From Brachypterus glaber (Eukaryota; Arthropoda; Insecta; Coleoptera; Kateretidae), in contig OY294047.1 in assembly GCA_958510825.1 (NCBI GenBank), forward strand, positions 40,749,229 through 40,813,228: a DNA stretch of 64,000 nt, read 5' to 3'. Positions 1 to 10,953 of this stretch are shown here, piece by piece (positions within the stretch are counted from its first letter, which is position 1; each line of letters opens with the position of its first letter). The translations under genes were made by a program, and so were the position numbers. A model generated the notes under the pieces. That model saw only the letters and a list, made by a program, of their open reading frames with translations. It was not told the origin of the DNA and did no database searches.

Positions 1-178
1 ATGCAATAAAGTTTTTATTTGCTTCATTTCCTAGTGTTTATCACAAATAACCCTAAATAAATTTCAAGAAGCATCCTATAGGAAATATTAATAATATTAC
101 GAATTTTCATAAGTATTTTTGTACAGTTACAGAGGGCCAGTTGCACCCTGTGTAACCGTACCAAAATACGTATGAAAA

Positions 179-308
179 CCCTGTTGAAAATGACGGGTCT
201 GGGCGGGTATAAATGGTGCACAAACCGTACTTGAGCGGATGAAATTCACCCCTCAAGTACGGTTTGTGCACCATTTATACCCGTCCAGACCCGTAATTTT
301 CAATAGGA
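179..308. repeat. Long perfect-like palindrome (hairpin)
   Basis: Two arms of about 55 bases (179-234 and 253-308) are near-perfect reverse complements; the arm contains GGTGCACAAACCGTACTTGA and its complement, separated by a loop of about 18 bases. A short foldback/MITE-like element is the simplest reading. No terminal duplication is obvious. Confidence 0.75.
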
Positions 309-1215
309 AATTTATGTATATGAAATTTATAGAAAATTTCAAGAGCTACAAGTTTGCTTACACACTTTTATCCACCGATGAATAATTTGGGTAAAAAATC
401 GAAAAAAACAACTTGATATTCAACATAATAATAGCTCGATTGTTATTATAATAAAAAAAATATTTTTGTTCCTTAATAAAAGTGGTTATATGCATTTTTC
501 CGAATTATTACACCCCTTACGCAAATCACCCCTTGTACAATTATTGCAATCTACATTTATTATTTGACTGGACTAAAATGTGTACCCTCCAAATAATTTA
601 TACTTTTTTTCCATAAGGGTGAATTTTGACGAACAGCAAAGTTACGATTTGTCTTTATAGCGTTCCCATATTGGTTTTACTTAAAATGAATCTACCACAT
701 TATAATGAAAATTCCCACACATGGTGTCAGTTTAGTACAATACTTTAGTTACACAAAAAGCATTTTTTATATCCCTTCATTTTTTAACGAGTGTATACAA
801 CACAGTATGTCGTAAATTACCGAAGATCAGACAATATTGGCATCCCAAGGTTCACTTTTTAAGCCTTTCACATACCGACATGAATAAATCAGTTGAGTTT
901 ATTCTAGAAAAAAGTAAAAGAACACCAATAAAATTATGCACAATGAATTGGTGGAGTAATAAAAAAGCTGACTACCTAGAAAATAATACCCATACCTACT
1001 AGGTATGTAAATTTAGATACTTCGGGAACGCCAATGAAGTAAGTCACGGCTAAGGGGTTGGGGGGCTGTCCAGAAGCTTGTGACATTTTGTGACAGGGAG
1101 AGAGGGGTTTAGAACAATGTAATGTCGCAAAAAAATTGTAATATTATATTTAAATTTTATTTTTTATAACTGATAACTCAAATAAATTTTATGTACTGTG
1201 CCTGGGTGACACTTT

Positions 1216-1443
1216 GGGAACGTTCAAGTATTACGTAACGCAAATTGTACCAAAATTCATAAACTTAATACCCCGGTTCTTGCGTTATTATAGATTATAG
1301 AGATTTCATATTTTAGCTACCCCCCTATGATAGGGCGGGTAGCCAAAATATGAAATCTCTACAGCCATGAATAACGCGAGAACCGAGGTATGAAGTGTAT
1401 GAATTTTGGTACATTTTACGTCGAGTAATACTTCAACGTTCCC
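1216..1443. mobile_element. Palindromic MITE, GGGAACGTT...AACGTTCCC family
   Basis: A 227-base inverted repeat begins GGGAACGTTCAAGTATTACG and ends with the complement of this. The arms include CCAAAATTCATA and AAATATGAAATCTCTA and meet at a C-rich/G-rich loop (CTACCCCCC / GGGCGGGTAG). A second full copy is at 34514-34733, and partial ends recur at 22930-22950, 37200-37303, 46930-46974 and 53680-53752. It is non-coding and non-autonomous by appearance. Confidence 0.8.
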
Positions 1444-1699
1444 TTTGCGACACGGGAAATGGGTGTCAAAAGGTCAAAAAATCGTGACATACTTTATAGA
1501 TGTCCCCTTAGTATATTAAAAGTAATTACTATTTTAAAAGATCGCAAAAAAATGTAATATTAAATGGCAACGAGTATGGGGTACTCGTTGCGTAGATTAT
1601 CGTAATATTTTAAAATAACTGGCATGATTATGCAATGCAATAAAGTTTTTATTTGCTTCATTTCCGAGTGTTTATCACAAATAACCCTAAATAACTAAA

Positions 1700-3420
1700 A
1701 TAAGTTTATGTAGAAAAAAAAAACGTGACATATAAACTTTTTTATTTAATATTTACATATAATTCGTCAGTAGCACAAAATAATAGAAAATGCACTTTTT
1801 CGGAATTTAGGGGCAATTTAGGGGGCCTTTTTGGCACAGGTTAGAAAGTTTTTATCAGGCTATGATTTTGCAGGCTTATTTTTATACTCAGAAAGAAAAA
1901 ATACAGACATAAATGCCTTTAAATTTTATAGAATTACTAGGGCTGGTTTTATACGAATTTTATCGAAATTTGCATGATTTTAGTGTTTTTAGAGCCCTAA
2001 AATTACCCCTTAGGGTTGTCTATATAAATTTTTACTCCAAGGGCGTTCTAACTACAAAAAATAGAAAAGATTAAGTAAATAATTTTTTTTTGGACTACCC
2101 TTTGGACTACTCTAGAGTAGATATCAGTGACATGATTTTTTATAGTTGTATTTCATATATGTTCCAAAAACAATAAGCGATGTTCGTTTCCCCCGAGGCT
2201 AACCCAAGAAAAAGCTAATTTGCATTTGCTTAGGGGCACCTCAAATAGAAATAGCATATTACGCGAACCTAGTTTTTAGTGTACGAAAGTGCTTTTTACG
2301 AGGCGCGACCTAACACCTAAACATAAAAAAAAGCAAAAATTATGTAAAAATATATTTGTTCGCATTCCATTTAGTAATTGGCTAATTACATATATACATA
2401 AAAGTTGGAAAATGAATTATTATTAACTACAACTTCCCAAAAAGTTAGAAACACCTCATTTCCATCCCTTGGTCGGAAAGGCGCTTGTAGCTAACTTCAC
2501 ATATGTCACTTGTCAAAAACTACAATTTATCGACCTAGTAGTAGTAAATTTTTTGTGTTGGCCAAAGCCGGACAACTAGGCCATTTCTGGCCCTTTTTGT
2601 CACCCCAATTTATCGACCTAAATTTAATTCATGATATTTTTATAAAATAATATCACATATAAATTTAAGTTATATTTTTTTGGCATTTATAAAAAATAAA
2701 CAGTGACTAATTCCATCTTTATAGGTAATTATATTACTATTTTTTGGTTTAGTTAAACGTGATAAACTTTAGTTATAAAAAAATGCATTACAGTATGAGG
2801 TACCTAACTTGATATAACAAATAACCAAAAAAAGTTTTAAAGTAAAGATAAATTCAAGAATTTTAATTACCTTGGTGGCCAATCAATTCTTGTATTTGTT
2901 TGGTGTATCCCTACTATAATAAAAATTGTCATCAAGCTTTACACGGAAAAAAAAATATAGCTAGGAGCGCTATAACACACATACCAAGCAAATTATAATC
3001 GCTTATTATATAAATACAAGGCTTTCTCTTACAATTATGGCAGTCAGTGTAAAAATTTATATGAAATACTTTAATTGTTTAGTGAATAATAAAATATAAC
3101 AAATAGTATGGCATTTATAGCTTAAATAGATTTAATTATTGTCCGTGCTAATAATTTTTATAATATAATAAAATTTCTGTAAATTTATAATAGTGCCTGT
3201 AATAAATATAATCGTGTCTGTAATATATATAATCGTTTCCAATTTATTTTTAACATTATTAGTTATTGTGTCCCTTATAATCTATAGCTTAAATCACTAT
3301 AATTTGCCACTGTTACCAAATATCTTATAATGTATAGCGCAGAGCACACTAATTTCTTTCCGTGTAGTTAGTTTATAAATTTTTATTTTCTGTTTTACTT
3401 CGTATTTTACATACGCATAC
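1700..3420. other. AT-rich intergenic stretch without recognised features
   Basis: I see no coding-like frame, splice pattern or strong inverted repeat here. The sequence is AT-rich with several A/T homopolymers. Confidence 0.4.
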
Positions 3421-3422
3421 CG

Positions 3423-3640
3423 TTAAAATAAAGTATCGCCAACATCTCGGTTTATTTGTAAACAAATAGTAGGTATATTCAGTCCTGAACAATAACATTT
3501 ACCAGTAACTGGTATTGTTGTCTCTGTTTGAACAAAAATGTGCGAGTAAGACAGACGAATGATTATGTTGCCGACGTTTTTGTCAGTTTTAACCAATGAA
3601 ATGCCTATTCTAGAGAGAAGAGTTATTAGTTCGTTGAGTG
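3423..3640. repeat. Dispersed repeat, second copy at 51409-51642
   Basis: About 215 bases match 51409-51642 in opposite orientation, including the shared string CTAGAGAGAAGAGTTATTAG and the GATGTTGGCGATACTTTA region. A 76-codon open frame on the - strand covers it and is partly kept in the other copy, but it has no recognisable domain and the similarity extends outside the frame. I treat it as a repeat, not a gene. Confidence 0.65.
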
Positions 3641-3740
3641 GGAAAGAAGGCAATTTATTGTAAATAAAACAGGTATACTTGTGAATAAAATAGTATACAA
3701 ACCTCGATTCAACATTTCATTTGTTCTTCGGGAATTTCCT
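3641..3740 (+). repeat. Dispersed repeat, second copy at 6533-6632
   Basis: The stretch starting GTGGGAAAGAAGG and running through ATAGTATACAAACCTCG and TTCAACATTTCATTTGT is repeated near-identically at 6533-6632. In the first copy it abuts the 3423-3640 repeat. Confidence 0.65.
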
Positions 3741-3784
3741 CAGGAAATGAAAAAGTTTTCACCTCGGTATGTAATCTACAATTA

Positions 3785-4160
3785 TAATGGAGCTCTCTAC
3801 AACTAGAATTATGAAACAAAAGACGTCTACCCTATCTCTATCTCATTTGTGCTACACTTTCCAGCCAACCAAATAAATACTGTATTTGTTTTTCATACAA
3901 CAAATACAGTATTTATTTGGTTGACCGGAAAGTGTAGCAGTGAGAGGCACGTACGAACATAGCTAATGTGAATCTGTAGAATAAGATAATTCTACTAAAA
4001 TTTAGATGGCGCCAGTAATTTCTTTAATAATGCACTTTTCGCCCGGCCAAGTAAATATTGTATTTGTTCAACAAAGAACAAATACAGCATTTGTTTGGTT
4101 GGGTGGAAGTGGGAGTGTATGTATGTCTTCTATCCTTTTTGGGTAGAACTTTTGTCCCTG
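3785..4160 (+). mobile_element. Repeat with internal palindrome, second copy at 24533-24930
   Basis: This region (starting at AATGGAGCTCTCTACAACTA) is repeated in the same orientation at 24533-24930. Both copies contain a hairpin whose arms read CACTTTCCAGCCAACCAAAT (3849-3935 here) and a second smaller hairpin around ATACAGCATTTGTTTGG. Both end near TCCTTTTTGGGTAGAACTTT. It is a non-coding mobile element family. Confidence 0.75.
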
Positions 4161-4164
4161 TCTA

Positions 4165-5990
4165 ATCTAATGGGAGAATTCTCCATTGCAGTATAATTAT
4201 ACTGCATTTGATGCTGACGATAAGTTCCATGGCGAGTTTGGAAAAAGTGTCTTTTCAAATATAACTAACCTTCTACGATCTGCATCAGAAATAATTTCAT
4301 TTCCTAAACAACTTCTATTCAATAGAAAATAAATTATCCAGAGCAATAAAAATTCGCAAACTATAATGAACGAATTTTATTTTGTTCTTATCAGCATCTG
4401 TCGCTGCATTACATTTTCTCATTCCCATAGATCCTCTGATATAAAAATTATACGACCATTCTTAATCAAAAATTTCCCGCACAGAAAAAGATGCTTAGTG
4501 CTAAGCGAAAAGGTGCCAAGTTGTCGATTCCGATTTAGAAAGAATTTGTAAATTTAAGTTAATTTTCGTTCCCTTCGCAAACGAAAAAGAACTTCTTCTT
4601 TCTAAAACTAAATAGACCACTTACATGGTACATTCCTGAACCCACTACAACCCACATGTAACTACATTAAAAATAATAAACATAAAAAGATATATTACTT
4701 GTTTTGGGATGTTATAATATTAAAAACAATCCCCCACCACTTTTTCAAATTGCGATAAGCCTTTTTAATTAAATTATAATCACTATAAATATTTCAACAA
4801 AAAAATAATTGTAACCTGAAATTTATTATATTAATAATAAATAACCTAAAATATTTTTCTCCCATTATTAAGTCTGGAGAATGTTTATATATGAATAAAT
4901 GAAACTAGTCGGTAAACCATATTTTCTTTTATACACATGTTTTCAATACCCAAGACTCACAAAAAAATATAATTTTTTATTATTGTTTCTTTTATTTTGC
5001 AATGCCCCAGGGTATATGAGAATAACTTTTAATTTAATAATAATTATAAATATTTGGTAATTATAATTTCCAAAATAATTAGCATAGATTACAAAAGCCT
5101 ATTTTCTATAGAATTCTAATATATAGAATTATATATAATACAAGTATAAAGTATTTGTGATACTTATATGTAAAGACAAAAATAGTTAAACTAATTTAAA
5201 AAAAAAATAATAATAATTTGTTTCAAGTCCAACAAGTAATTGTGTCCAAGAAAATAGTATTACTACTGTTTTTTTATTATTTTTAGTAGGTATTTTAAAT
5301 AGTGTAAATATTCACTTCCTATGAAAATAAAGTTCAGTGTCTTATAGACGGCAAACTATATAAATCTATAAAGAAATTGCACTGCTCTACTACAGAATTT
5401 TCACAATCAGTGAGAAAATCTCCAACCAAAATGACATATAGCGGCTATTTCGGGCATATTTGCGATCATGTGGCATATATTGGTATGGTGCCTTTCAAAC
5501 CGATTGAAAAAGATCGATACTTATAGTATTAGAATATTTCTGTATCGAGAGCGTACAAATTGGTGGCGTCATCTAATGTTGCGAAAACGTACTACATTTA
5601 ATGGTGGTTCCTATCTTTTATTTAAGTTTTTTGAAACTCAATAAAAGAAATTTTATTATTAAATAATAAAATTTCTTAAAGCACTTTGATTTAAGTTTTA
5701 ACAACTTAGTCTGTAAGTAAGAATTCAGTTAAGCAAAGCATATGATTTAAGTAGGTACTACTAGATATAAAAACGTTTGAGCCACTCACTGTAAAGAATA
5801 TTTTCTGCTATTTTATTGTTGGTACCAGAACAAAAAAAAATGTTAAATTTTGCCAAATTTCATACCGTCATTTTAAAATAATCTTGTAATTTAAAAACTT
5901 GATTTTTGTACTTTTGGACTTACTTTTGGACTTACTTACGTCATCATCTTAAATTTAAAGATTGATTCCTTCGTATTTTACAGGGAAAAC
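4165..5990. other. AT-rich intergenic stretch, nothing recognised
   Basis: No coding frame of substance, no recognisable RNA gene and no strong terminal repeats were seen. A small ATTTTATTATT palindrome lies at about 5645-5675. Confidence 0.4.
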
Positions 5991-6191
5991 TATGGTCTGT
6001 TTCATCAAGCAAGGGAGTAAATTAAAAATCGCACATTATATATTTTTAGAACAGGTTTAAATATAGAATATAGTTATGTTTTATAAAATAAACTACGCAG
6101 TATATTCGCACATCCAATATTGCAATCTGTTTTGAAAATATCCACTGTGCGATATTTAATTTACTCTCTTGCTTAACGAAACAGACCATAT
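5991..6191. mobile_element. Palindromic MITE, TATGGTCTGTTTCATCAAGC family
   Basis: Terminal inverted repeats read TATGGTCTGTTTCATCAAGC at the left and the near-complement ending CAGACCATA at the right, about 200 bases in all. A second copy occurs at 56954-57171, just after ZNF830. The family is non-coding, and both copies sit in AT-rich flanks, which makes a TA-type target plausible. Confidence 0.8.
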
Positions 6192-6856
6192 AAATAAATA
6201 GTTTATTTATTAATTTAATCATGTGTCAAAAAAAGTCTTCTGTCACAAAACAGAAAACAAACGCCCTCAAAAACAAAAACAGGTGCTGCCCTCTATGACT
6301 AAAATAACCAAGTAACGTAGGCATTTCTACTAGGTTTTAGAAAAAAACATTTAAATGTATAACTTAATTTATATTGAATTAATCTAAATGTTTTAAGATT
6401 GATAGTTAACAAAACACAAAGTTTATATTATTGATTTCTATTTATTATTCTATATTCAAAAAGCAACATTTGTAACAAGCTTCACTGCAACTAAACTTTT
6501 CAATATAGCGTCAAAATTCAAACAGTTTTTGTAGTGGGAAAGAAGGTAAATGATTGTATATAAAACAGATATGGTTGTGAATAAAATAGTATACAAACCT
6601 CGGTTCAACATTTCATTTGTCCTTCGGGAATTAGCAAACCTTGGAGCTACACTATGCTACGCGTAGCCTACGCTCATCGGAAAACTAACACTCTTTAATT
6701 TTACCCCGATTTTTTGCAGTGCTTGATCTAAATATTACATACTTAAGTAATAATTTCTCTGTTTTTAGTAACTATTATTACAGCATAAATATGTGTAAAA
6801 GTATAGAAATAAATATTAAAACAAAGTTCAGATTATCCACCTACAAATGTTGTTTA

Positions 6857-7205
6857 TACCGGGTGTTCCACCTGGTGCTTGCCAAGATATATCTCCGTTA
6901 TTTTTAATAAACAATAGTTGTTATTTGGAGACCCTTTAAGAAATAAGATACTACTTATAATTATAATACATGGTTGAATTAAGAATAAAATTTACTTTCA
7001 TATTCTTTGATAAAAATGGGGGGGGGGTGCTATTTGAAAAATAGAAGTTGGGGTGGTTTCGAGGGGATGGGTAGGCAAGGGGTGGTTTTGGATAGTGAAT
7101 AAAAACATCAATGACTCCCATTTAATGCTGTTTTTGCAAAACTTTCTATCTTTTCAAATAATGGAGATATAGCTTGGCAAGAGCTTGGTGGGACACCCTG
7201 TATAG
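6857..7205. mobile_element. TIR element with ACCGGGTGTTCCACC / GGGACACCCTGTATA ends
   Basis: The ends are inverted repeats: left CCGGGTGTTCCACCTGGTGC, right CTTGGTGGGACACCCTGTAT, with further pairing of AAGATATATCTCCGTTATTT against AATAATGGAGATATAGCTTG. The interior contains a G-run (about 7017-7027) and no coding frame. The terminus resembles the CAGGGTG end shared by several other families in the window. Confidence 0.7.
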
Positions 7206-7959
7206 TAATTTTAAATTATTTGGAATTGCTAAATCAGATCATATAATTTGTTCGAGTAAATTAAATAAACCTTATCCGGTTATACAACAACTTCATACTA
7301 TCAACTTGGTACCTTTTCCATTGGAAGTACCTAGATAAAATAAAAATGCAGCTTATCCTATAAATTTAATGAAATTGGTCCATTCTACATACCCTGAACG
7401 ATATAAAAATTTTACTGCGCCATATGTATATAAGTCGTTAAGGATTTAAGTATTTTTCCTATATTTCTATTGGTTTGCTTAGCTTGGGGTCGTAAAAACG
7501 ATTAAATTGGCAAAAGTTATGGCTGAAAGTCATCCCCTATATCACATCGCCTGTTGTAATAAATTTTTGCGGTCTTAAAATGGCGGACAAGATGACATTA
7601 TGGTTTTTGGGATCTTAGTTAGTGGTGTTTTATGTCTTTTGTTGTGTTATTTTTCAGGTTGGCTTTTTACATTGTATTAAAAAATGGTTTTTACTCTAGG
7701 TACGTAGGATAGTTTTTTGATTTATTACACATCTAAACCACATCTAAACCACATAGTCCAATCAAATAAGGAAAATTTCTATGTTAAATTGCTATAAATA
7801 TATACGGGCTGATATTTTAAGGGGTTGTAGTGGATAGTAACAGAATACTCCTGTTAGTTTTTCACCAACGCCCCATTTCTTATCAGTATGTAAAAAAAAC
7901 ATTTTCAAGGTCTTGAAAAAAATGGTGCATTTTCGCACAAAAAATATTACCATTATATT

Positions 7960-8345
7960 CAGAAAGTCAAGACTAGTTAGAAAAAAACTATTTTTATTGA
8001 TAACAGATTTCCCAAGTTTAATTTTACTACTAAAAAGAGCAACAAAAAAACGGTCTATATCCGCATAAAATGAATATTATAATCATACTTGGCGTGTCAA
8101 GACTAGTGAGAAAAAAAGTTGTTTGTACTGATAACAGATTTCCCTGATGGTATCATGGGCATTTTTGAAAAAAAAGTCATAGAAAAAAATTGCTCAATTC
8201 TACACAAAATAAAAATAGGATCGTATCCGGGAGCATAAAAATATCTAGTTAGTGTTTTCTTTGCAGCGATAACAGATTTTCCAAGCTTGATTTTACCACC
8301 AAAAATACCAAAAGATCTTGGGTCATAGAAAAAAAAACGGTAAAT
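7960..8345 (+). repeat. Degenerate tandem repeat, unit about 120-170 bases
   Basis: Three diverged units share GTCAAGACTAGTTAG-like starts and GATAACAGATTTCCC / TTTTACTACTAAAAA cores (about 7965, 8095 and 8245). No coding frame crosses them. Confidence 0.5.
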
Positions 8346-9164
8346 TTTGGCAAAAAAATCAAATTTTTGAAATCAGGAGGGCATTTTTTTTAACTGATTT
8401 CCTGTAAACGATACTTACCCCGAGAGAGATGCAACTACGATCATCCTTTCGTGGTAGGCTGTGACTCCATAAAACAGCATCTTTTAAAAGGCCGACAAAA
8501 AGTAAACTATTGCCACTAAAAGCTCATGTTTAAAAAAATGCGACTGATAGTTTTTTTCCTGTAACCTTTAATTTTAGTTTTTATGATTGTGATAAATGAT
8601 AAATAATCAGATAAATATTTAATAAATATTTACCGGATCAATGATAAAAAAATGTAAATATATTTATTAATTTATAAAGTGTCGGCTTTATATATTTATA
8701 TACTTATATATAGAAATAATTTTTGGGCTTTATATATTATATAAAGCCTTTTGAAATTATATGTTATATAAAGCCTAAAATTTTTACGACGGATAACCAA
8801 GCGATCCTATAAAGCTTCCGTTTCTCGTGTTTTTCGTATTAACCCTTAAGTACTGTGGTACCAGATTTGTTACGGTCAATATGACCGCACTAAATGTAAA
8901 GTAATCACTTTGGAATTTTTTTTTTTTGACCACTTACAAAGGGCAATAATTAAATATATATCTTACTTACGCATGCTATATAAAAAAGTGTTAAATAATT
9001 GTAAGAATAATTTAAAACATATAAATTTAAAAAAATCAACAATTTTATTTCTAATTTGACGAAAATATTATATAGGAAGCTAATAATATATATTGTATTC
9101 GTGCAAAAATTTTCAATTTTTTTTTGCCTATTTTTGCGTTTTATGACGGCTTTTTGAAGTTGCT

Positions 9165-9570
9165 GATAATAAAAAAACTCTAAATCCACCCCCTGAGGGG
9201 TGGGGGGTGGTTTTAATGAAAATTGGTATATGATAATAAAAAAATTCTTTTGAGGTTGCTGAAAGTGAAACTGATTATAAAAAATTCCAAAAACTCCATC
9301 CTCAAAGGGGGGTTTTTGGGTTCGCTAAAACTGAATCTTATAATGAAATTTTTCTAATTTCAACCCCTGAGGGGTGGGGGGTAGTTTTTTTGAAAATTTG
9401 TATATTTGGGCTTTTAAGGTTTCTGAAAGAGAATCTGGTAATAAAAAAATTCTAACTACACCCCCTACAAGGCGGAGGGTAGTTTTCGTGAAAATTGGTC
9501 TAGTTTTAAGGTTGCTAAATGTGAATCTGATAATAAAAAATCCATTTTACGCGCGGAGGTGAAAAATGGG
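9165..9570 (+). repeat. Minisatellite-like tandem repeat (CCCTGAGGGGTGGGGGGT units)
   Basis: Four diverged units of about 100 bases combine a short GC-rich palindrome (CCCCTGAGGGGTGGGGGGT) with AAAATTGGTATAT and CTGAAAGTGAATCTGATAAT strings. The same unit occurs in the opposite orientation at 21040-21301 and 22486-22640, where a foldback element interrupts it. Confidence 0.65.
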
Positions 9571-9967
9571 AAAGCTCTTTTATGGGGCAGTGTATTTATA
9601 TACTTTTGATTTAAAATTTTGTCGCACTTGTTACCTAGAACTATAAACTACTTAATTAAAAGATCATTCACATAACTATAAAACTACTGTTATAAAAAAT
9701 ACATGAGAACTAATATACATTTTAACCTCATTTAATTAAAATTTGTTCTACAATACAAACAATCTATGTCCACAATCTGAAATAAATATTACTGATAGCA
9801 GTAGCGTCCCAAGCATATAGAGCCTCCTTAGCTATTTTCTTTTTTTTCAAGTGAAACCAACCTTATTTGGACACCCTGTATATTAATAACTTTGGATTGG
9901 TGATATAATTCGGCGTACCAAAGGGAGATCGTGGGGGGCGAAGAGTGCCAAAATTTACCAACCAACC

Positions 9968-10103
9968 AATAAATAGTAGTTTATGATACAAGGGCGAAAA
10001 GTACTGTTTTCAGAGATTGACATCCGAGCTCGGACAGTGATATTGGCAACTTTAATCAACCTAAAAACAGTTTTCGTCCTTGTACCATACACTATTTTTT
10101 ATT
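9968..10103. repeat. Short palindromic element
   Basis: The left part TGATACAAGGGCGAAAAGTA pairs with GTTTTCGTCCTTGTACCATA at the right across about 60 central bases. It is probably a small MITE. Confidence 0.55.
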
Positions 10104-10349
10104 CGATTATAATATATTAATAAACACATTTGAATTTTTGATTTTGGACAAAGAGGTTAGAATTTAAGTGTCAACAGTTTTAACATTAATCCACCAATCA
10201 ACGTCGACTATTTTACTTTTGCGGCCTGGGCCGAAAAATTCAAGTTTTCGTACAGGTTTATCATACAATGTTGTGTATTGTGGCGCTTTTAGATACAGTG
10301 GAATAAAAAATAAGTTTTTCAACTATCGTCTGAATAGAAGGTACCCAAG

Positions 10350-10510
10350 CTTAACCCTGACAAAAATTTGATGACTAGGTCTTGCCTCTGAAAAAAAGTT
10401 TTACCCCTGATGGAAATGTTGATGACTGAAAAAACAAGCCCCACCGTTCTGCAAAAACAACTTTGCCCAATGATTTTCCAACTAACCAAAAAAATATCCA
10501 ACTTGCACAA
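10350..10510 (+). repeat. Simple-period repeat (GATGACTAGGTC / CTGAAAAAAAG units)
   Basis: Short imperfect units of about 40 bases built from TTTGATGACTAGGTCTTGCC and TGAAAAAAAGTTTTACCCCT recur here and at 43070-43235, 54010-54195 and 56395-56490. The open frames running through them are repetitive and not gene-like. Confidence 0.5.
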
Positions 10511-10731
10511 TAATTTAGCTAATAGACGACGATTTTCCGACTTTGGACAACAAATTTAGCAAATTTTAAAATATTAATTCCATATTTTGCAAATTTTCAA
10601 GAAATGATGGGAGGAGGAGACCAAGATATAACCTGCATTTCGGTTTTGGCAAATCTTTAGTTTTTTTTTTAAATTTAAAATCAACATAAGATTAAAATTT
10701 AAAAATAAATACCGATACCGAGTATCTCTTA

Positions 10732-10739
<8 letters not shown>

Positions 10740-10809
<70 letters not shown>
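10740..10809 (+). repeat. (AT)n microsatellite, about 35 units
   Basis: An uninterrupted AT dinucleotide run lies about 145 bases upstream of the carboxypeptidase start codon at 10954. It may span the promoter or 5' UTR. The length is likely to be polymorphic and error-prone in assembly. Confidence 0.95.
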
Positions 10810-10813
<4 letters not shown>

Positions 10814-10953
10814 TTTTTAACGAAGTACCGCTACTGTATATGTATATGTGTTTTGATGGTACGCATACTTTATCTAAAAAACATATAAAATGTTTAGTTT
10901 TAGATATTTGAACCATTTTAGTTTATTTTCTATACCTATTCACAGTGTGTATT

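Larger units (their letters stand above)
1..1697. repeat. Direct repeat pair at 1-56 and 1639-1694
   Basis: About 56 bases at the window start (beginning ATGCAATAAAGTTTTTATTT) recur near-identically at about 1639-1694, both ending in ACAAATAACCCTAAATAA. The two copies bracket a palindrome and a MITE. They may be parts of the same longer repeat family whose left part lies outside the window. No coding sequence is visible between them; 309-1215 shows only AT-rich sequence. Confidence 0.7.

Noticed and set aside
3423..3653. 76-codon - strand frame
   Set aside because: Part of a dispersed repeat shared with 51.4-51.6 kb; the frame is not clearly kept by selection.
10692..10916. 74-codon - strand frame rich in Ile-Tyr
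   Set aside because: It is a translation of the AT microsatellite.
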